Source of the DNA: Rhodospirillales bacterium
GTDB taxonomy: Bacteria > Pseudomonadota > Alphaproteobacteria > Rhodospirillales > Casp-alpha2
Assembly (NCBI GenBank): GCA_013203595.1
Contig: JABMNT010000065.1
Span: 1 to 64,000 of the forward strand
DNA length: 64,000 nt
Direction of reading: 5' to 3'
The translations under genes and the position numbers were made by a program. Numbering within the stretch: the stretch's first letter is position 1; each line of letters starts with the position of its first letter. Below the pieces are notes generated by a model. It worked only from the letters and a program-made list of their open reading frames with translations. It ran no database searches and had not been told where the DNA came from. Shown here one piece after another: positions 1 through 8,796 of this stretch.

Positions 1-3
1 CTC

Positions 4-50
4 CTGTCTTGAGTTCATGGTTGGGGAACCACAATCTCAACACGGGACAG
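4..50. repeat. Nested inverted repeat at the left edge
   Basis: CTGTC (4-8) pairs with GACAG (46-50), TTGAG (9-13) with CTCAA (36-40), and TGGTT (18-22) with AACCA (27-31) around a GGGG loop. That gives fifteen pairs with one small internal loop and a five-base bulge. No T-run follows, so it is not a standard intrinsic terminator. It could be part of a structured RNA or leader cut by the window edge; I cannot name a family. Confidence 0.5.
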
Positions 51-291
51 ACCCAGCCCGTTAATCTTAAGAGCTAATATAATGCAAGTTACCGCGTCAG
101 CGGTTTAGTCCACCTGGCCCACAGCGGAATTCATAGATGTACAATAAATAAGGCCGTTTTAGAGGGCAGAACGGACAAGATGGCCGTAGGCGTTGTCTGA
201 TTGATCAGTAAAATCTAAACCGTTCAATTTATTCAGTTAAAATTACGGTTTATGAGGAAAAACGACAGTAGGAAAGTATAAATAGAAATTT

Positions 292-320
292 TTAAGACTG
301 TTGAGATTGAGCTATATACT
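292..320 (+). promoter_or_regulatory. Possible sigma-70-type promoter of the DLH-mtn operon
   Basis: TTAAGA (292-297) and TATACT (315-320) are separated by 17 bases. The -10 matches five of six consensus positions and the -35 four of six. Transcription from it would give a leader of roughly 125 bases that contains the UACG hairpin. This is a pattern match only. Confidence 0.35.
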
Positions 321-351
321 ATTGTGGGGACATAAGATCGTCCGCAGTTTG

Positions 352-369
352 TTAATTCTACGGAATTAA
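352..369 (+). repeat. Seven-base-pair hairpin with UACG tetraloop
   Basis: TTAATTC (352-358) and GAATTAA (363-369) are perfect inverted repeats around TACG. As RNA this is a C(UACG)G loop, of the extra-stable UNCG class. It lies in the predicted leader about 85 bases before the DLH start. It could stabilise the 5' end or mark a processing site; the role is unknown. Confidence 0.5.
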
Positions 370-454
370 TCTTCCTCGCAGATTTGTATCCCCTTTATCC
401 CGGGCCCCATCCGTCCTAATCTGACCGCCGATCAATCAAACGGGAGGATATATC

Positions 455-1129
455 ATGGGACAGGACATTACCTTAACCGCCGCCGACGGTCATCAACTGG
501 GCGCTTATCTGTGTGAAGCCGAGGGCGAGTGCCGGGGCAGCGTTATCGTTGTGCAGGAAATTTTCGGCGTCAACGTGCATATCCGCGACGTCGCCGAACG
601 CTATGCGGCTTTGGGTTATAAAACCATCGCCCCAGCGCTTTATGACCGGCTTGAGCGCAATTTCCAGACCGGTTATGAGCCCGATGACATTGCCCGGGGG
701 CGCGACTTCAAGACCGCAGCCAACGAAAACCTGGACGGCGTCATGGCCGATATGGAAGCGGCGCATGCCGCCGTTGCCGATACCGGCAAAGTGGGCGTTA
801 CCGGCTTTTGCTGGGGCGGGTTTGTGGTCTGGCTGGCGGCGTGCCGGATGGATATCCAGGCGGCGGCCGGTTACTATGGCGGCGGCATCATCGATGTTAA
901 CACAGAAACACCCAATTGCCCGACGATCCTGCATTTCGGCGAACGCGATCAGTCGATACCGCTGAGCGATGTGGATGTGATCGCCAAGGCCCATCCTGAG
1001 GTGGCTGTTCATATTTACCAGGCCGACCATGGCTTTCATTGTGACATGCGCGGCACCTTCGATCCCAGGGCGGCAAATATCGCCGGCATGCGGACGATCC
1101 GGCTTTTCGATGGCATGCAGGCCAAGTAA
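455..1129 (+). CDS. Dienelactone hydrolase family protein (carboxymethylenebutenolidase-like)
   Basis: A cytoplasmic alpha/beta hydrolase of 224 residues, the usual length of the dienelactone hydrolase family, which opens lactone or ester bonds with a cysteine nucleophile. The nucleophile elbow GFCWGG gives Cys119, Asp165 and His192 complete a plausible triad, and Glu35 in VQEIFG matches the family's cysteine-activating glutamate. The start at 455 follows a GGGAGGA ribosome site. It opens a five-gene run, with mtnP 12 bases downstream, so it is probably co-transcribed with methylthioadenosine salvage genes. There is no aromatic ring-cleavage pathway nearby, so the true substrate is open. Confidence 0.88.
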   Translation: MGQDITLTAADGHQLGAYLCEAEGECRGSVIVVQEIFGVNVHIRDVAERYAALGYKTIAPALYDRLERNFQTGYEPDDIARGRDFKTAANENLDGVMADMEAAHAAVADTGKVGVTGFCWGGFVVWLAACRMDIQAAAGYYGGGIIDVNTETPNCPTILHFGERDQSIPLSDVDVIAKAHPEVAVHIYQADHGFHCDMRGTFDPRAANIAGMRTIRLFDGMQAK

Positions 1130-1141
1130 GGACACCTTGCT

Positions 1142-2026
<885 letters not shown>

Positions 2027-2033
2027 TCGGGCC

Positions 2034-2525
2034 ATGCAGGACGGCAAAAAAAGCGGCAACAAACCGGAGATCCCCGCCGGCGCCTCGCGCCTCGTGCCGC
2101 CGGCCTGGATGGGGCTGGCGATAATTGCAATGGGTATCATCTGGTATGTGGTCCCCGGCAGGCAGATTATCGTCCCCCCTTATTCCTATATAGGCGGAGT
2201 GATTTTCGTCGTCGGTCTGGCTTTGGCGATCTATGGCAAGCGCCAGTTCGACCACGCCGGAACCCCGGTTCGCCCGTTCACCAAAACCACCGCCGTTGTC
2301 GATACGGGGCCGTTTCGGTTCAGTCGCAACCCCATGTACTTGGCCATGGTTATCGGCCTGATCGGGGTCGCCGTGCTGTTTGGCAAGGTGGCGCCCTTTG
2401 TCATGGTACCGCTGTTTATCCTGTGGATCCGGGCGAAATTTATCAACCACGAGGAGCAGCTGATGGAAGCCCGGTTCGGCCATACCTATCTGGACTACAA
2501 GGCCCGCGTCCGGCGCTGGCTATGA
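2034..2525 (+). CDS. Isoprenylcysteine carboxyl methyltransferase-like membrane methyltransferase
   Basis: A 163-residue integral membrane protein with three or four hydrophobic segments. It has the C-terminal signature of the ICMT/PEMT superfamily: GPFRFSRNPMYLA around residue 95, then an EEQLMEARFG...YKARVRRWL tail that binds S-adenosylmethionine in related enzymes. I chose the ATG at 2034, seven bases after mtnP; an upstream in-frame ATG at 1965 would overlap mtnP by 62 bases. The stop overlaps the next start in an ATGA. Family members methylate lipids, small molecules or protein C-termini, and the substrate cannot be read from sequence. Confidence 0.82.
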   Translation: MQDGKKSGNKPEIPAGASRLVPPAWMGLAIIAMGIIWYVVPGRQIIVPPYSYIGGVIFVVGLALAIYGKRQFDHAGTPVRPFTKTTAVVDTGPFRFSRNPMYLAMVIGLIGVAVLFGKVAPFVMVPLFILWIRAKFINHEEQLMEARFGHTYLDYKARVRRWL

Positions 2526-2986
2526 TGGATCCGGGGGCACAGATTATTGCCGCCCACCAGGATCACATGGAAAGGGTCCGCCAGATCGCCATTGATGCCT
2601 ATACCCCCTACCTTTCACGCATGGATAAGCGCCCGGCCCCGATGGATGCTGATTTTGACGAAGATCTCAGGTGTGGGAACCTGTTTGTGGCGGTTGACGG
2701 CGAAACCGTTGCCGGTTTTATTGTGACATTCGCCCGCGAGCAGGATCAGTTTATTGAAAACATTGCGGTCGCTTCCTCTGCCCAAAACCGGGGCATCGGT
2801 TATCGTCTTATGGTGTTTGCAGAGGCACAGGCCGAACAAAACCGAAAAAGGTTCCTGCGTCTGTATACCAATGAGAAAATGCTTGAGAGTCTCGCCTTTT
2901 ATCTGAGGCTCGGCTATGTGGAAACGCGGCGTCGACGGCAACAGGGCTATAACCGCGTTTATTTGGAGAAGAGGCTAAGCCTATGA
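2522..2986 (+). CDS. GNAT family N-acetyltransferase
   Basis: A 154-residue single-domain acetyltransferase. The acetyl-CoA pyrophosphate loop [11 protein letters not shown] fits the Q/RxxGxG/A motif A, and the final [13 protein letters not shown] segment is the usual motif B region. The start at 2522 overlaps the preceding stop (ATGA); a second ATG follows immediately at 2525. It also overlaps mtnA by four bases, so translation is probably coupled through the operon. The substrate is unknown. Its place between salvage genes may hint at an amine substrate such as a polyamine, but that is speculation. Confidence 0.85.
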   Translation: MMDPGAQIIAAHQDHMERVRQIAIDAYTPYLSRMDKRPAPMDADFDEDLRCGNLFVAVDGETVAGFIVTFAREQDQFIENIAVASSAQNRGIGYRLMVFAEAQAEQNRKRFLRLYTNEKMLESLAFYLRLGYVETRRRRQQGYNRVYLEKRLSL

Positions 2987-4089
2987 AAGTTAACGGAATT
3001 CCTTACCGGACCATCTGGTTAAGCAGTGATAACCGGGCGGTTGAAATCATTGATCAGCGAAAACTGCCGCACGAATTTGTTGTGGTTCGGCTGCAAACCC
3101 TGGCCGAAGCCTGCACGGCGATCCGTGAGATGTGGGTGCGGGGTGCTCCTCTGATCGGGGCCACCGCGGCCTACGGCATGGCCCTGGCCATGCACGGCGA
3201 TGCCTCCGATGCGGGCCTGGAAAACGCCTATGCGCGGCTTTACGAGACGCGGCCGACGGCGGTCAATCTGCGCTGGGCCCTGGATGACCTGAAGCAGTTG
3301 CTGACGCCTCTGGCGGCGGATCAGCGCCGGGATGCGGCCTATCGGCGGGCCCAGGAAATCGCCGATGAAGATGTCGCCATTTGCTCGCATATCGGTGACT
3401 ACGGAAAACAGCTCATTGAAGCGGCCTGGGTATTAAAGGGCAAACCGTCACTGGTCGACGGCGGTGTCAATGTGCTCACCCACTGCAATGCAGGCTGGCT
3501 GGCGACGGTCGACTGGGGAACCGCACTGGCCCCCATCTACAAGGCCCATGATGCCGGGATTCCGGTTCATGTGTGGGTTGATGAAACCCGGCCACGCAAC
3601 CAGGGCGCCAGCCTGACGGCCTGGGAACTGGCTCAGCACGGGGTTCCCAATACGGTGATTGTCGATAACGCCGGGGGGCATCTGATGCAGCACGGGATGG
3701 TCGATTTATGTATTGTCGGCACCGACAGGACCGCCGCCTCGGGCGACGTCTGCAACAAGATCGGAACCTATCTGAAGGCGCTTGCCGCGCACGACAACAA
3801 TGTGCCGTTTTATGTGGGACTACCGAGCCCGACCATCGACTGGACCATTGATGACGGGGTCAGGGACATTCCCATTGAACAGCGCGACCCGGAGGAAGTC
3901 ACGGTCATGAGCGGACGCGCGGCCGATGGCACAGTGACCGATGTCAGCATTGTCCCGGACGGGGCAAAAGCCGCCAATTATGCCTTTGATGTGACACCGC
4001 GCAAGTATATCACCGGGCTGATTACCGAACGCGGTGTCTCCATTGCCTCGCGGGCCAGCCTGTCGGCCCTGTTTCCCGAGAAGGCGTAG
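2983..4089 (+). CDS. mtnA: S-methyl-5-thioribose-1-phosphate isomerase
   Basis: Converts 5-methylthioribose-1-phosphate to 5-methylthioribulose-1-phosphate, the step after MtnP. The 368-residue length is typical. It belongs to the eIF2B-related isomerase family and shows the substrate-binding RGAPLIG loop, the active-site Cys in THCNAG and the acid in [18 protein letters not shown]. It starts in a four-base overlap with the GNAT gene and ends the operon, 18 bases from the convergent SPOR lipoprotein gene. The usual next genes of the methionine salvage pathway (mtnB, mtnC, mtnD) are absent from the window; a class II aldolase fusion lies 2 kb downstream instead. Confidence 0.95.
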   Translation: MKVNGIPYRTIWLSSDNRAVEIIDQRKLPHEFVVVRLQTLAEACTAIREMWVRGAPLIGATAAYGMALAMHGDASDAGLENAYARLYETRPTAVNLRWALDDLKQLLTPLAADQRRDAAYRRAQEIADEDVAICSHIGDYGKQLIEAAWVLKGKPSLVDGGVNVLTHCNAGWLATVDWGTALAPIYKAHDAGIPVHVWVDETRPRNQGASLTAWELAQHGVPNTVIVDNAGGHLMQHGMVDLCIVGTDRTAASGDVCNKIGTYLKALAAHDNNVPFYVGLPSPTIDWTIDDGVRDIPIEQRDPEEVTVMSGRAADGTVTDVSIVPDGAKAANYAFDVTPRKYITGLITERGVSIASRASLSALFPEKA

Positions 4090-4107
4090 CGCCGGGGCAC
4101 CGCGCGT

Positions 4108-4950
4108 CTATTTCAGGACCATACAATACTGGCGTTCAGCTTTCAGGGCCTTGCACAGCGATTGCGCTGCTGCCCTGTCGGCAATTTGGACACCCAGGCG
4201 CAGGATGGTGCCTTTATTGTCTTTCTGCACAAACGACCGGGTGGCTTTCTGCTGGCCGCTTAGGACCGCTTTATGGCGGCTGCTGATTTCTGTCCAGCCC
4301 CGCTCCAGGGCTTTCGGCCCCTTGTAGGAGGCCAGATGGACAAACACGCCGGCATTTGAAGGGGAGGCCATGGTGGGCACCTCCCTGACCGGAACGGCTG
4401 GTGCCGCGTCTGGCATATCGTTTGAAGCGAATTCCGAAAACGGCGGCGGCAGGATCACCATTTGGGCCTGGCGGGGTGGCTCCGGGGTGGCTGGGCTGGT
4501 CATGGGCGGTATTGGCGGTGTCAGTTCGACACCCTGTGCCTTCAGGCTTTGGGCCAGCCAGATGCTGCGAAATCTGGCAACATCGGATACCGCCCCGCCG
4601 TAAACCAGCACCTTGTCACAGCTCAGCGATGTGGTTTTTCCGTAATTACCTTCGGCCAGGCTTGAATAGAGTTCCCAGGCCTGCACCGGACGTCCTGTTC
4701 GCTCAACCAGGTAGGCATGCATCAACTGGGTGGCGACATTATCCGGATCACTGGCAAGCAGCGCCCGTGCCATGGTCATGCCCCGGGCCGGGTCCGTGTG
4801 ACAGGCGGCGCGGGCATACAATTCTTCTTCGCTGGGAGGCGGGGGGCGTGGGGGTTCAGCTTTCCTGACCGGCTGCCCGATGAGAGAACACCCACCCAGG
4901 ACAGCCATTAACAGAGCTGCTGAAATCCGTATCGGTCGGGGCATCGGCAT
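4108..4950 (-). CDS. SPOR-domain lipoprotein
   Basis: A 280-residue predicted lipoprotein. The N-terminus has a short signal peptide ending in the lipobox LGGC, followed by a proline-rich linker. A helical, TPR-like stretch (about 45-125) and another proline-rich linker precede a C-terminal SPOR-like domain (about 200-280) beginning VFVHLASYKGP. SPOR domains bind denuded peptidoglycan glycans, so a periplasmic cell-wall-associated role is likely. It is six bases downstream of the carbonic anhydrase gene on the same strand and may share its transcript. The precise function is not known. Confidence 0.75.
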   Translation of the reverse strand: MPMPRPIRISAALLMAVLGGCSLIGQPVRKAEPPRPPPPSEEELYARAACHTDPARGMTMARALLASDPDNVATQLMHAYLVERTGRPVQAWELYSSLAEGNYGKTTSLSCDKVLVYGGAVSDVARFRSIWLAQSLKAQGVELTPPIPPMTSPATPEPPRQAQMVILPPPFSEFASNDMPDAAPAVPVREVPTMASPSNAGVFVHLASYKGPKALERGWTEISSRHKAVLSGQQKATRSFVQKDNKGTILRLGVQIADRAAAQSLCKALKAERQYCMVLK

Positions 4951-4956
4951 CAGCGC

Positions 4957-5790
4957 CTACATGCCGCCGGCTTTGAGAACCATGCGGTGGTTGCGGGGCT
5001 GCGTCGGCCGCGCATTGTATCCCATCAGTTTGCCGATCCGGTCAATCTGCGCCGCCGAAAACTGGACCGGAGACTGCAGTACATACCAACTGACCCCTTC
5101 CGAGCAGGGCGGCGTGGTCAGGGAGCCCATGTAGCGGAAATAATCAAGATTACCGGGCAGCAGGTCGCGACCGTTGATCAGAACACGTGGTTTATCCATC
5201 ATCGAGTTGGCTTTTTCAGGCAGGTTGTCCCAGATTTCCTGAGCCGCCAGGTTGTGATCGCCCGGCGCAACCAGAACGCCGACGACTGCCAGGCGGCCCG
5301 AAGCCTGGTGTTTGTGGACAAAATGGATTTCCATGGGGTAGGCCTGTCCGCCGATTTTATGTTCGCTGGGCGTGTGAAAGTGAAACTGCAGCAAATCGTA
5401 ACGGTCGTCGCCAATGGATATGGAACTGCCCGCTTTGTAGGCGGCCTCGATGGTATGTCCGTTGTGAACCAAATCAATGGGGGTGACGCGGTAGTCAAAA
5501 CCGATGGCCTGCATGCGCGCCGTATCCGCATTCCTCAAATCGACGGGGGACTGGCTTTGTCCAACACCGCAGGCGGCGTAGCTGGGCGACAGGTTGCCCC
5601 AGTTCTCCGGTCCGACGTCGCCGTGATAGGCCCATTGGCCGCCACCAAAGCTTGCTTTCTGGGCCATCGTGTCGGCAGCGCCTGGTTTCTTTTCTGCCGC
5701 TAAAACCGGGTTTGTTGCCAGGGCGGCAATTGTAAAGGCGACAGCGGGCGCAGTCCGAATCCAACGGCTCAGGGTTAAGCTTCTGCTCAT
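4957..5790 (-). CDS. Alpha-type carbonic anhydrase, exported
   Basis: Interconverts CO2 and bicarbonate in the periplasm. The zinc ligands are visible as His137 and His139 in LLQFHFHTPSEH and His156 in MEIHFVHKH, matching the alpha-class pattern, and TTPPCSEGV is the conserved C-terminal block. A Sec-type signal peptide ends near NPVLAAE (residue 31). I chose the ATG at 5790 because GGAGGGACTT directly precedes it and the signal peptide then starts normally; an earlier in-frame start would add 42 residues. The length of 277 is normal. It probably forms a two-gene unit with the SPOR lipoprotein. Confidence 0.93.
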   Translation of the reverse strand: MSRSLTLSRWIRTAPAVAFTIAALATNPVLAAEKKPGAADTMAQKASFGGGQWAYHGDVGPENWGNLSPSYAACGVGQSQSPVDLRNADTARMQAIGFDYRVTPIDLVHNGHTIEAAYKAGSSISIGDDRYDLLQFHFHTPSEHKIGGQAYPMEIHFVHKHQASGRLAVVGVLVAPGDHNLAAQEIWDNLPEKANSMMDKPRVLINGRDLLPGNLDYFRYMGSLTTPPCSEGVSWYVLQSPVQFSAAQIDRIGKLMGYNARPTQPRNHRMVLKAGGM

Positions 5791-6030
5791 AAGTCCCTCC
5801 AATAAGGCATAAAATTTTCTGATTGGCCTGATTTTGACTCGTTCAGGCAGGCTTTGGAAGCAAATAATATGTGCAGCCAGGGGGGGCTTGTCAAAATGGC
5901 GCCGCGAATCAGTCACCAGCGAGTGCCGGTGATTATCCCCGTGCAGGGGGCATTCAAGGGCAATTCAAGTGGTAAATATGGGGGGCGTCGGCTATATCAG
6001 ACGGCAACTCATTGATTGCAGGAGCGTCGA

Positions 6031-8064
6031 ATGAAGAACCTCTGGTCGGACAGGGAAGCAAAATCCTATATCAGAAAATATGCCCGGCAAGGCGTAAACG
6101 AAGATCTGGCATTGCGTGTATATACGACCCGCCTGCTGGGCGGTGAGCCACGGCTGGTCCTGCACGGTGGCGGCAACACCTCGGTCAAGACAGTGGTCCG
6201 CGATGTTCTGGGTGATCCCACGGAAGTGCTTTGTGTGAAAGGGTCAGGCTGGGATATGGGAGATATCGAGCCGTCCGGATTGCCGGCGGTGCGCATGCAG
6301 CCGCTGCTGCGCATGGCCAAGTTCAAAAAGCTCAGCGACGAAGAAATGGTCAATGCCCAGCGTGTCAATTTGCTGGATTCCCGCTCGCCCAATCCATCGG
6401 TCGAAACCCTGCTGCATGCCTTCCTGCCTGCCAAGTTCATTGATCACACCCATTCCAATGCGGTTGTTGCGGTCACCGACACGACCGACGGTCTGGACAG
6501 GGCAAAGCAGGTGTTCGGTGATTCCATGGGTTATGTGCCCTATATCATGCCCGGGTTTGATCTCTCCAAAGAAGCCATGGAGGTGTTTAACCGGGACCCG
6601 GGCGTCGAGGGACTGATTCTGCTTAAACACGGAATATTCACCTTTGGTGATACGGCCAAACAGGCCTATGACCGAATGTTACATTGTGTCAATAAGGCCG
6701 AAAAACATCTGGCGACAGGCAAAAAGACGGTTTTCCCGGGTATTAAGCTGCCCAAAAAAATAGCCACCGTCGCCGATGTTGCGCCCATCCTGCGCGGCCT
6801 GACAAGCCGAGACGGCAAGCCCCTGATTTTAGACTTTCGCACATCGAAAGAAATTCTGGCCTATGTCAACGGCAAGGACATTCAGCGCTACAGCCAACAG
6901 GGGACGGCGACTCCAGAGCACGTGATCCACGCCAAGGGCTTGCCGCTTGTAACACCGGTGCCTGAAGTTGGAAAACTCGATCAGTTCCGCAAGCAGACGG
7001 AAAAGGAGATCGCTCATTTCATCAAAACCTACAACGCCTATTTTGCCCGCAACAACGCCAAGGCCAATCCGAAAAAAACCAAACTGGACCCGACGCCACG
7101 GGTCCTCCTGGTGCCCGGTGTCGGCCTGTTCGGGCTTGGCACATCGCGGAAAAAAGCCGCGGTAACCGCCGATATGGCGGTCGCCGGGGTTGAGGTTATT
7201 ACCGCTTCAGAAAGCATCGGCAGCTTCAAGGTGATTACTGAAAAGGATCGCTTTGATATTGAGTACTGGTCGCTCGAGCAGGCCAAGCTGGCGTCCGGCA
7301 GGGAAGCGCCCCTGGCCCGGCGGGTCTGTGTGGTGACCGGCGGTGCGTCGGGTATCGGGGCGGCGACCGCCAGGGCCTTTGCCGCCGAAGGCGCGGAAGT
7401 CTGTGTGCTGGACCGGGATTTAAAAGCAGCCCGGCAGGTGGCCGGACCGCTTGGCGGTCTGGCGATCGCCTGCGACGTGACCAAACCGAAACAGGTGAGG
7501 GCGGCCTTCGATGCGGCGGCGGCGGCTTTTGGCGGTGTCGATATCGTTGTTTCCAACGCCGGTGCCGCCTGGCAGGGGCGGATCGGCGAGGTCGATGACA
7601 AAACGCTGCGCGACAGTTTCGAGCTTAACTTCTGGGCCCATCAGACAGTGGCGCAAAACGCAGTGCGGGTGATGACGGCGCAGGGACAAGGCGGCTGTCT
7701 GTTGTTCAACACCTCCAAACAGGCGATCAACCCGGGCAGGGATTTCGGCCCCTATGGCCTGCCAAAGGCGGCAACCCTGTTCCTGATGCGCCAGTATGCG
7801 CTGGATTACGGACCCGATGGCATTCGCGCCAATGCGGTGAATGCGGACCGGATCCGCTCCGGCCTGCTGACCGATGCTATGGTCAAAAGCCGCTCCGGTG
7901 CGCGTGGCCTGAGCGAAACCGAGTATATGTCGGGCAATTTGCTGGGCCGTGAAGTGTTGGCCGAGGATGTGGCCCAGGCTTTCGTCGATCTGGCGAAGGC
8001 CGAAAAAACCACAGCCGCGGTGATCACGGTTGACGGCGGCAATATCGCGGCAGCCCTGCGTTAG
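6031..8064 (+). CDS. Bifunctional class II aldolase / short-chain dehydrogenase
   Basis: A 677-residue fusion. Residues 30-230 form a class II (zinc) aldolase with the phosphate-binding LHGGGNTS, acid Glu125 and likely zinc ligands His139, His141 and His200. A linker domain of about 200 residues follows, then a Rossmann short-chain dehydrogenase (430-677) with TGGASGIG, SNAG, Ser562 and the Tyr575-xxx-Lys579 pair. The architecture matches RhaD/alcohol-dehydrogenase fusions that split rhamnulose-1-phosphate and oxidise lactaldehyde. No rhamnose genes are nearby, whereas mtnP and mtnA are on the same strand upstream. A role on methylthioribulose-1-phosphate is therefore worth considering. The start is ATG 6031 after GCAGGAG. 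Confidence 0.9.
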   Translation: MKNLWSDREAKSYIRKYARQGVNEDLALRVYTTRLLGGEPRLVLHGGGNTSVKTVVRDVLGDPTEVLCVKGSGWDMGDIEPSGLPAVRMQPLLRMAKFKKLSDEEMVNAQRVNLLDSRSPNPSVETLLHAFLPAKFIDHTHSNAVVAVTDTTDGLDRAKQVFGDSMGYVPYIMPGFDLSKEAMEVFNRDPGVEGLILLKHGIFTFGDTAKQAYDRMLHCVNKAEKHLATGKKTVFPGIKLPKKIATVADVAPILRGLTSRDGKPLILDFRTSKEILAYVNGKDIQRYSQQGTATPEHVIHAKGLPLVTPVPEVGKLDQFRKQTEKEIAHFIKTYNAYFARNNAKANPKKTKLDPTPRVLLVPGVGLFGLGTSRKKAAVTADMAVAGVEVITASESIGSFKVITEKDRFDIEYWSLEQAKLASGREAPLARRVCVVTGGASGIGAATARAFAAEGAEVCVLDRDLKAARQVAGPLGGLAIACDVTKPKQVRAAFDAAAAAFGGVDIVVSNAGAAWQGRIGEVDDKTLRDSFELNFWAHQTVAQNAVRVMTAQGQGGCLLFNTSKQAINPGRDFGPYGLPKAATLFLMRQYALDYGPDGIRANAVNADRIRSGLLTDAMVKSRSGARGLSETEYMSGNLLGREVLAEDVAQAFVDLAKAEKTTAAVITVDGGNIAAALR

Positions 8065-8072
8065 GAGTTTTG

Positions 8073-8780
8073 ATGACGACCTTTGTCCTGGTTCACGGCG
8101 CTTATCATGGCGGCTGGTGCTGGCGCGACTTCGCGCCGCTGCTGGCGGCCAAAGGCCATCGGGTGCTGACGCCGACCCTGAGCGGGCTTGGCGAGCGCTT
8201 TGACGAGGGTACACGGGAAATTGGTCTGGCTACCCATGTTGCCGATATCGTCAGGCTTTATGAAACCGAAAAGCTGACCGATACGGTTCTGCTTGGCCAT
8301 AGTTATGGCGGCGCCGTGGTCGGGGGGGCTGCGGATGCCGTTGCCGGGCAGATATCTGCATTGATCTATCTTGATGCCATCATTCCTGAAAACGGGAGAT
8401 CCGTTCTCGATTTTCAATTTGAAGACCGCCGCCGGGAGTTTTTGAGTAAAGCCGATGCCTATAATGGGTGGCAAATCCCGCCACCACCGGTGTCTTTTTA
8501 CGGCATTACCGACCCGGTTCAGCAGCGCTGGGCAGACGCGAACTGTGTATCGCAACCGCTGAAATGCTTCACCGAAGCGAGTGTGCTGACCGGAGCCGGG
8601 AGCGCGGTTGCGCGGACGGCCTATATTCGCTGCATCGATCCGGTATTGGCCTATATGGACCAGTTTCAAAACCAGGCCGCTGACAATGGCTGGGATGTCT
8701 ATGAACTGGCGACCGGGCACGACTGCATGGTCACGAAACCCAGGGACCTTGCAGATATTGTTTTGACTTACGCGTCCTGA
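8073..8780 (+). CDS. Alpha/beta hydrolase
   Basis: A 235-residue cytoplasmic hydrolase with the oxyanion segment HGAYHGG (8-14), the nucleophile elbow GHSYGG (Ser77) and a C-terminal ATGHDCM histidine. The closest family in feel is the plant methylesterase/hydroxynitrile-lyase and bacterial EstC-like group, which act on small esters. It starts eight bases after the aldolase/dehydrogenase with its own TAGGAG site and is likely co-transcribed. That makes a small ester or lactone linked to the aldolase pathway a reasonable guess, not a conclusion. Confidence 0.85.
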   Translation: MTTFVLVHGAYHGGWCWRDFAPLLAAKGHRVLTPTLSGLGERFDEGTREIGLATHVADIVRLYETEKLTDTVLLGHSYGGAVVGGAADAVAGQISALIYLDAIIPENGRSVLDFQFEDRRREFLSKADAYNGWQIPPPPVSFYGITDPVQQRWADANCVSQPLKCFTEASVLTGAGSAVARTAYIRCIDPVLAYMDQFQNQAADNGWDVYELATGHDCMVTKPRDLADIVLTYAS

Positions 8781-8796
8781 ATGTGTGAAGCGGTGA

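Larger units (their letters stand above)
1..454. other. Gene-free AT-richer leader region
   Basis: No convincing reading frame is visible here, and base composition is more AT-rich than in the following genes. It holds a nested inverted repeat at the left edge (4-50), a possible promoter (292-320) and a short UACG hairpin (352-369), each listed separately. The rest shows no recognisable gene, tRNA or known RNA motif. What lies to the left is outside the window, so the edge structure may be the tail of another unit. Confidence 0.6.

Noticed and set aside
6031-8064. Naming the aldolase/dehydrogenase rhaD
   Set aside because: The domain layout fits, but no rhamnose isomerase, kinase or transporter is near. 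The symbol was withheld.
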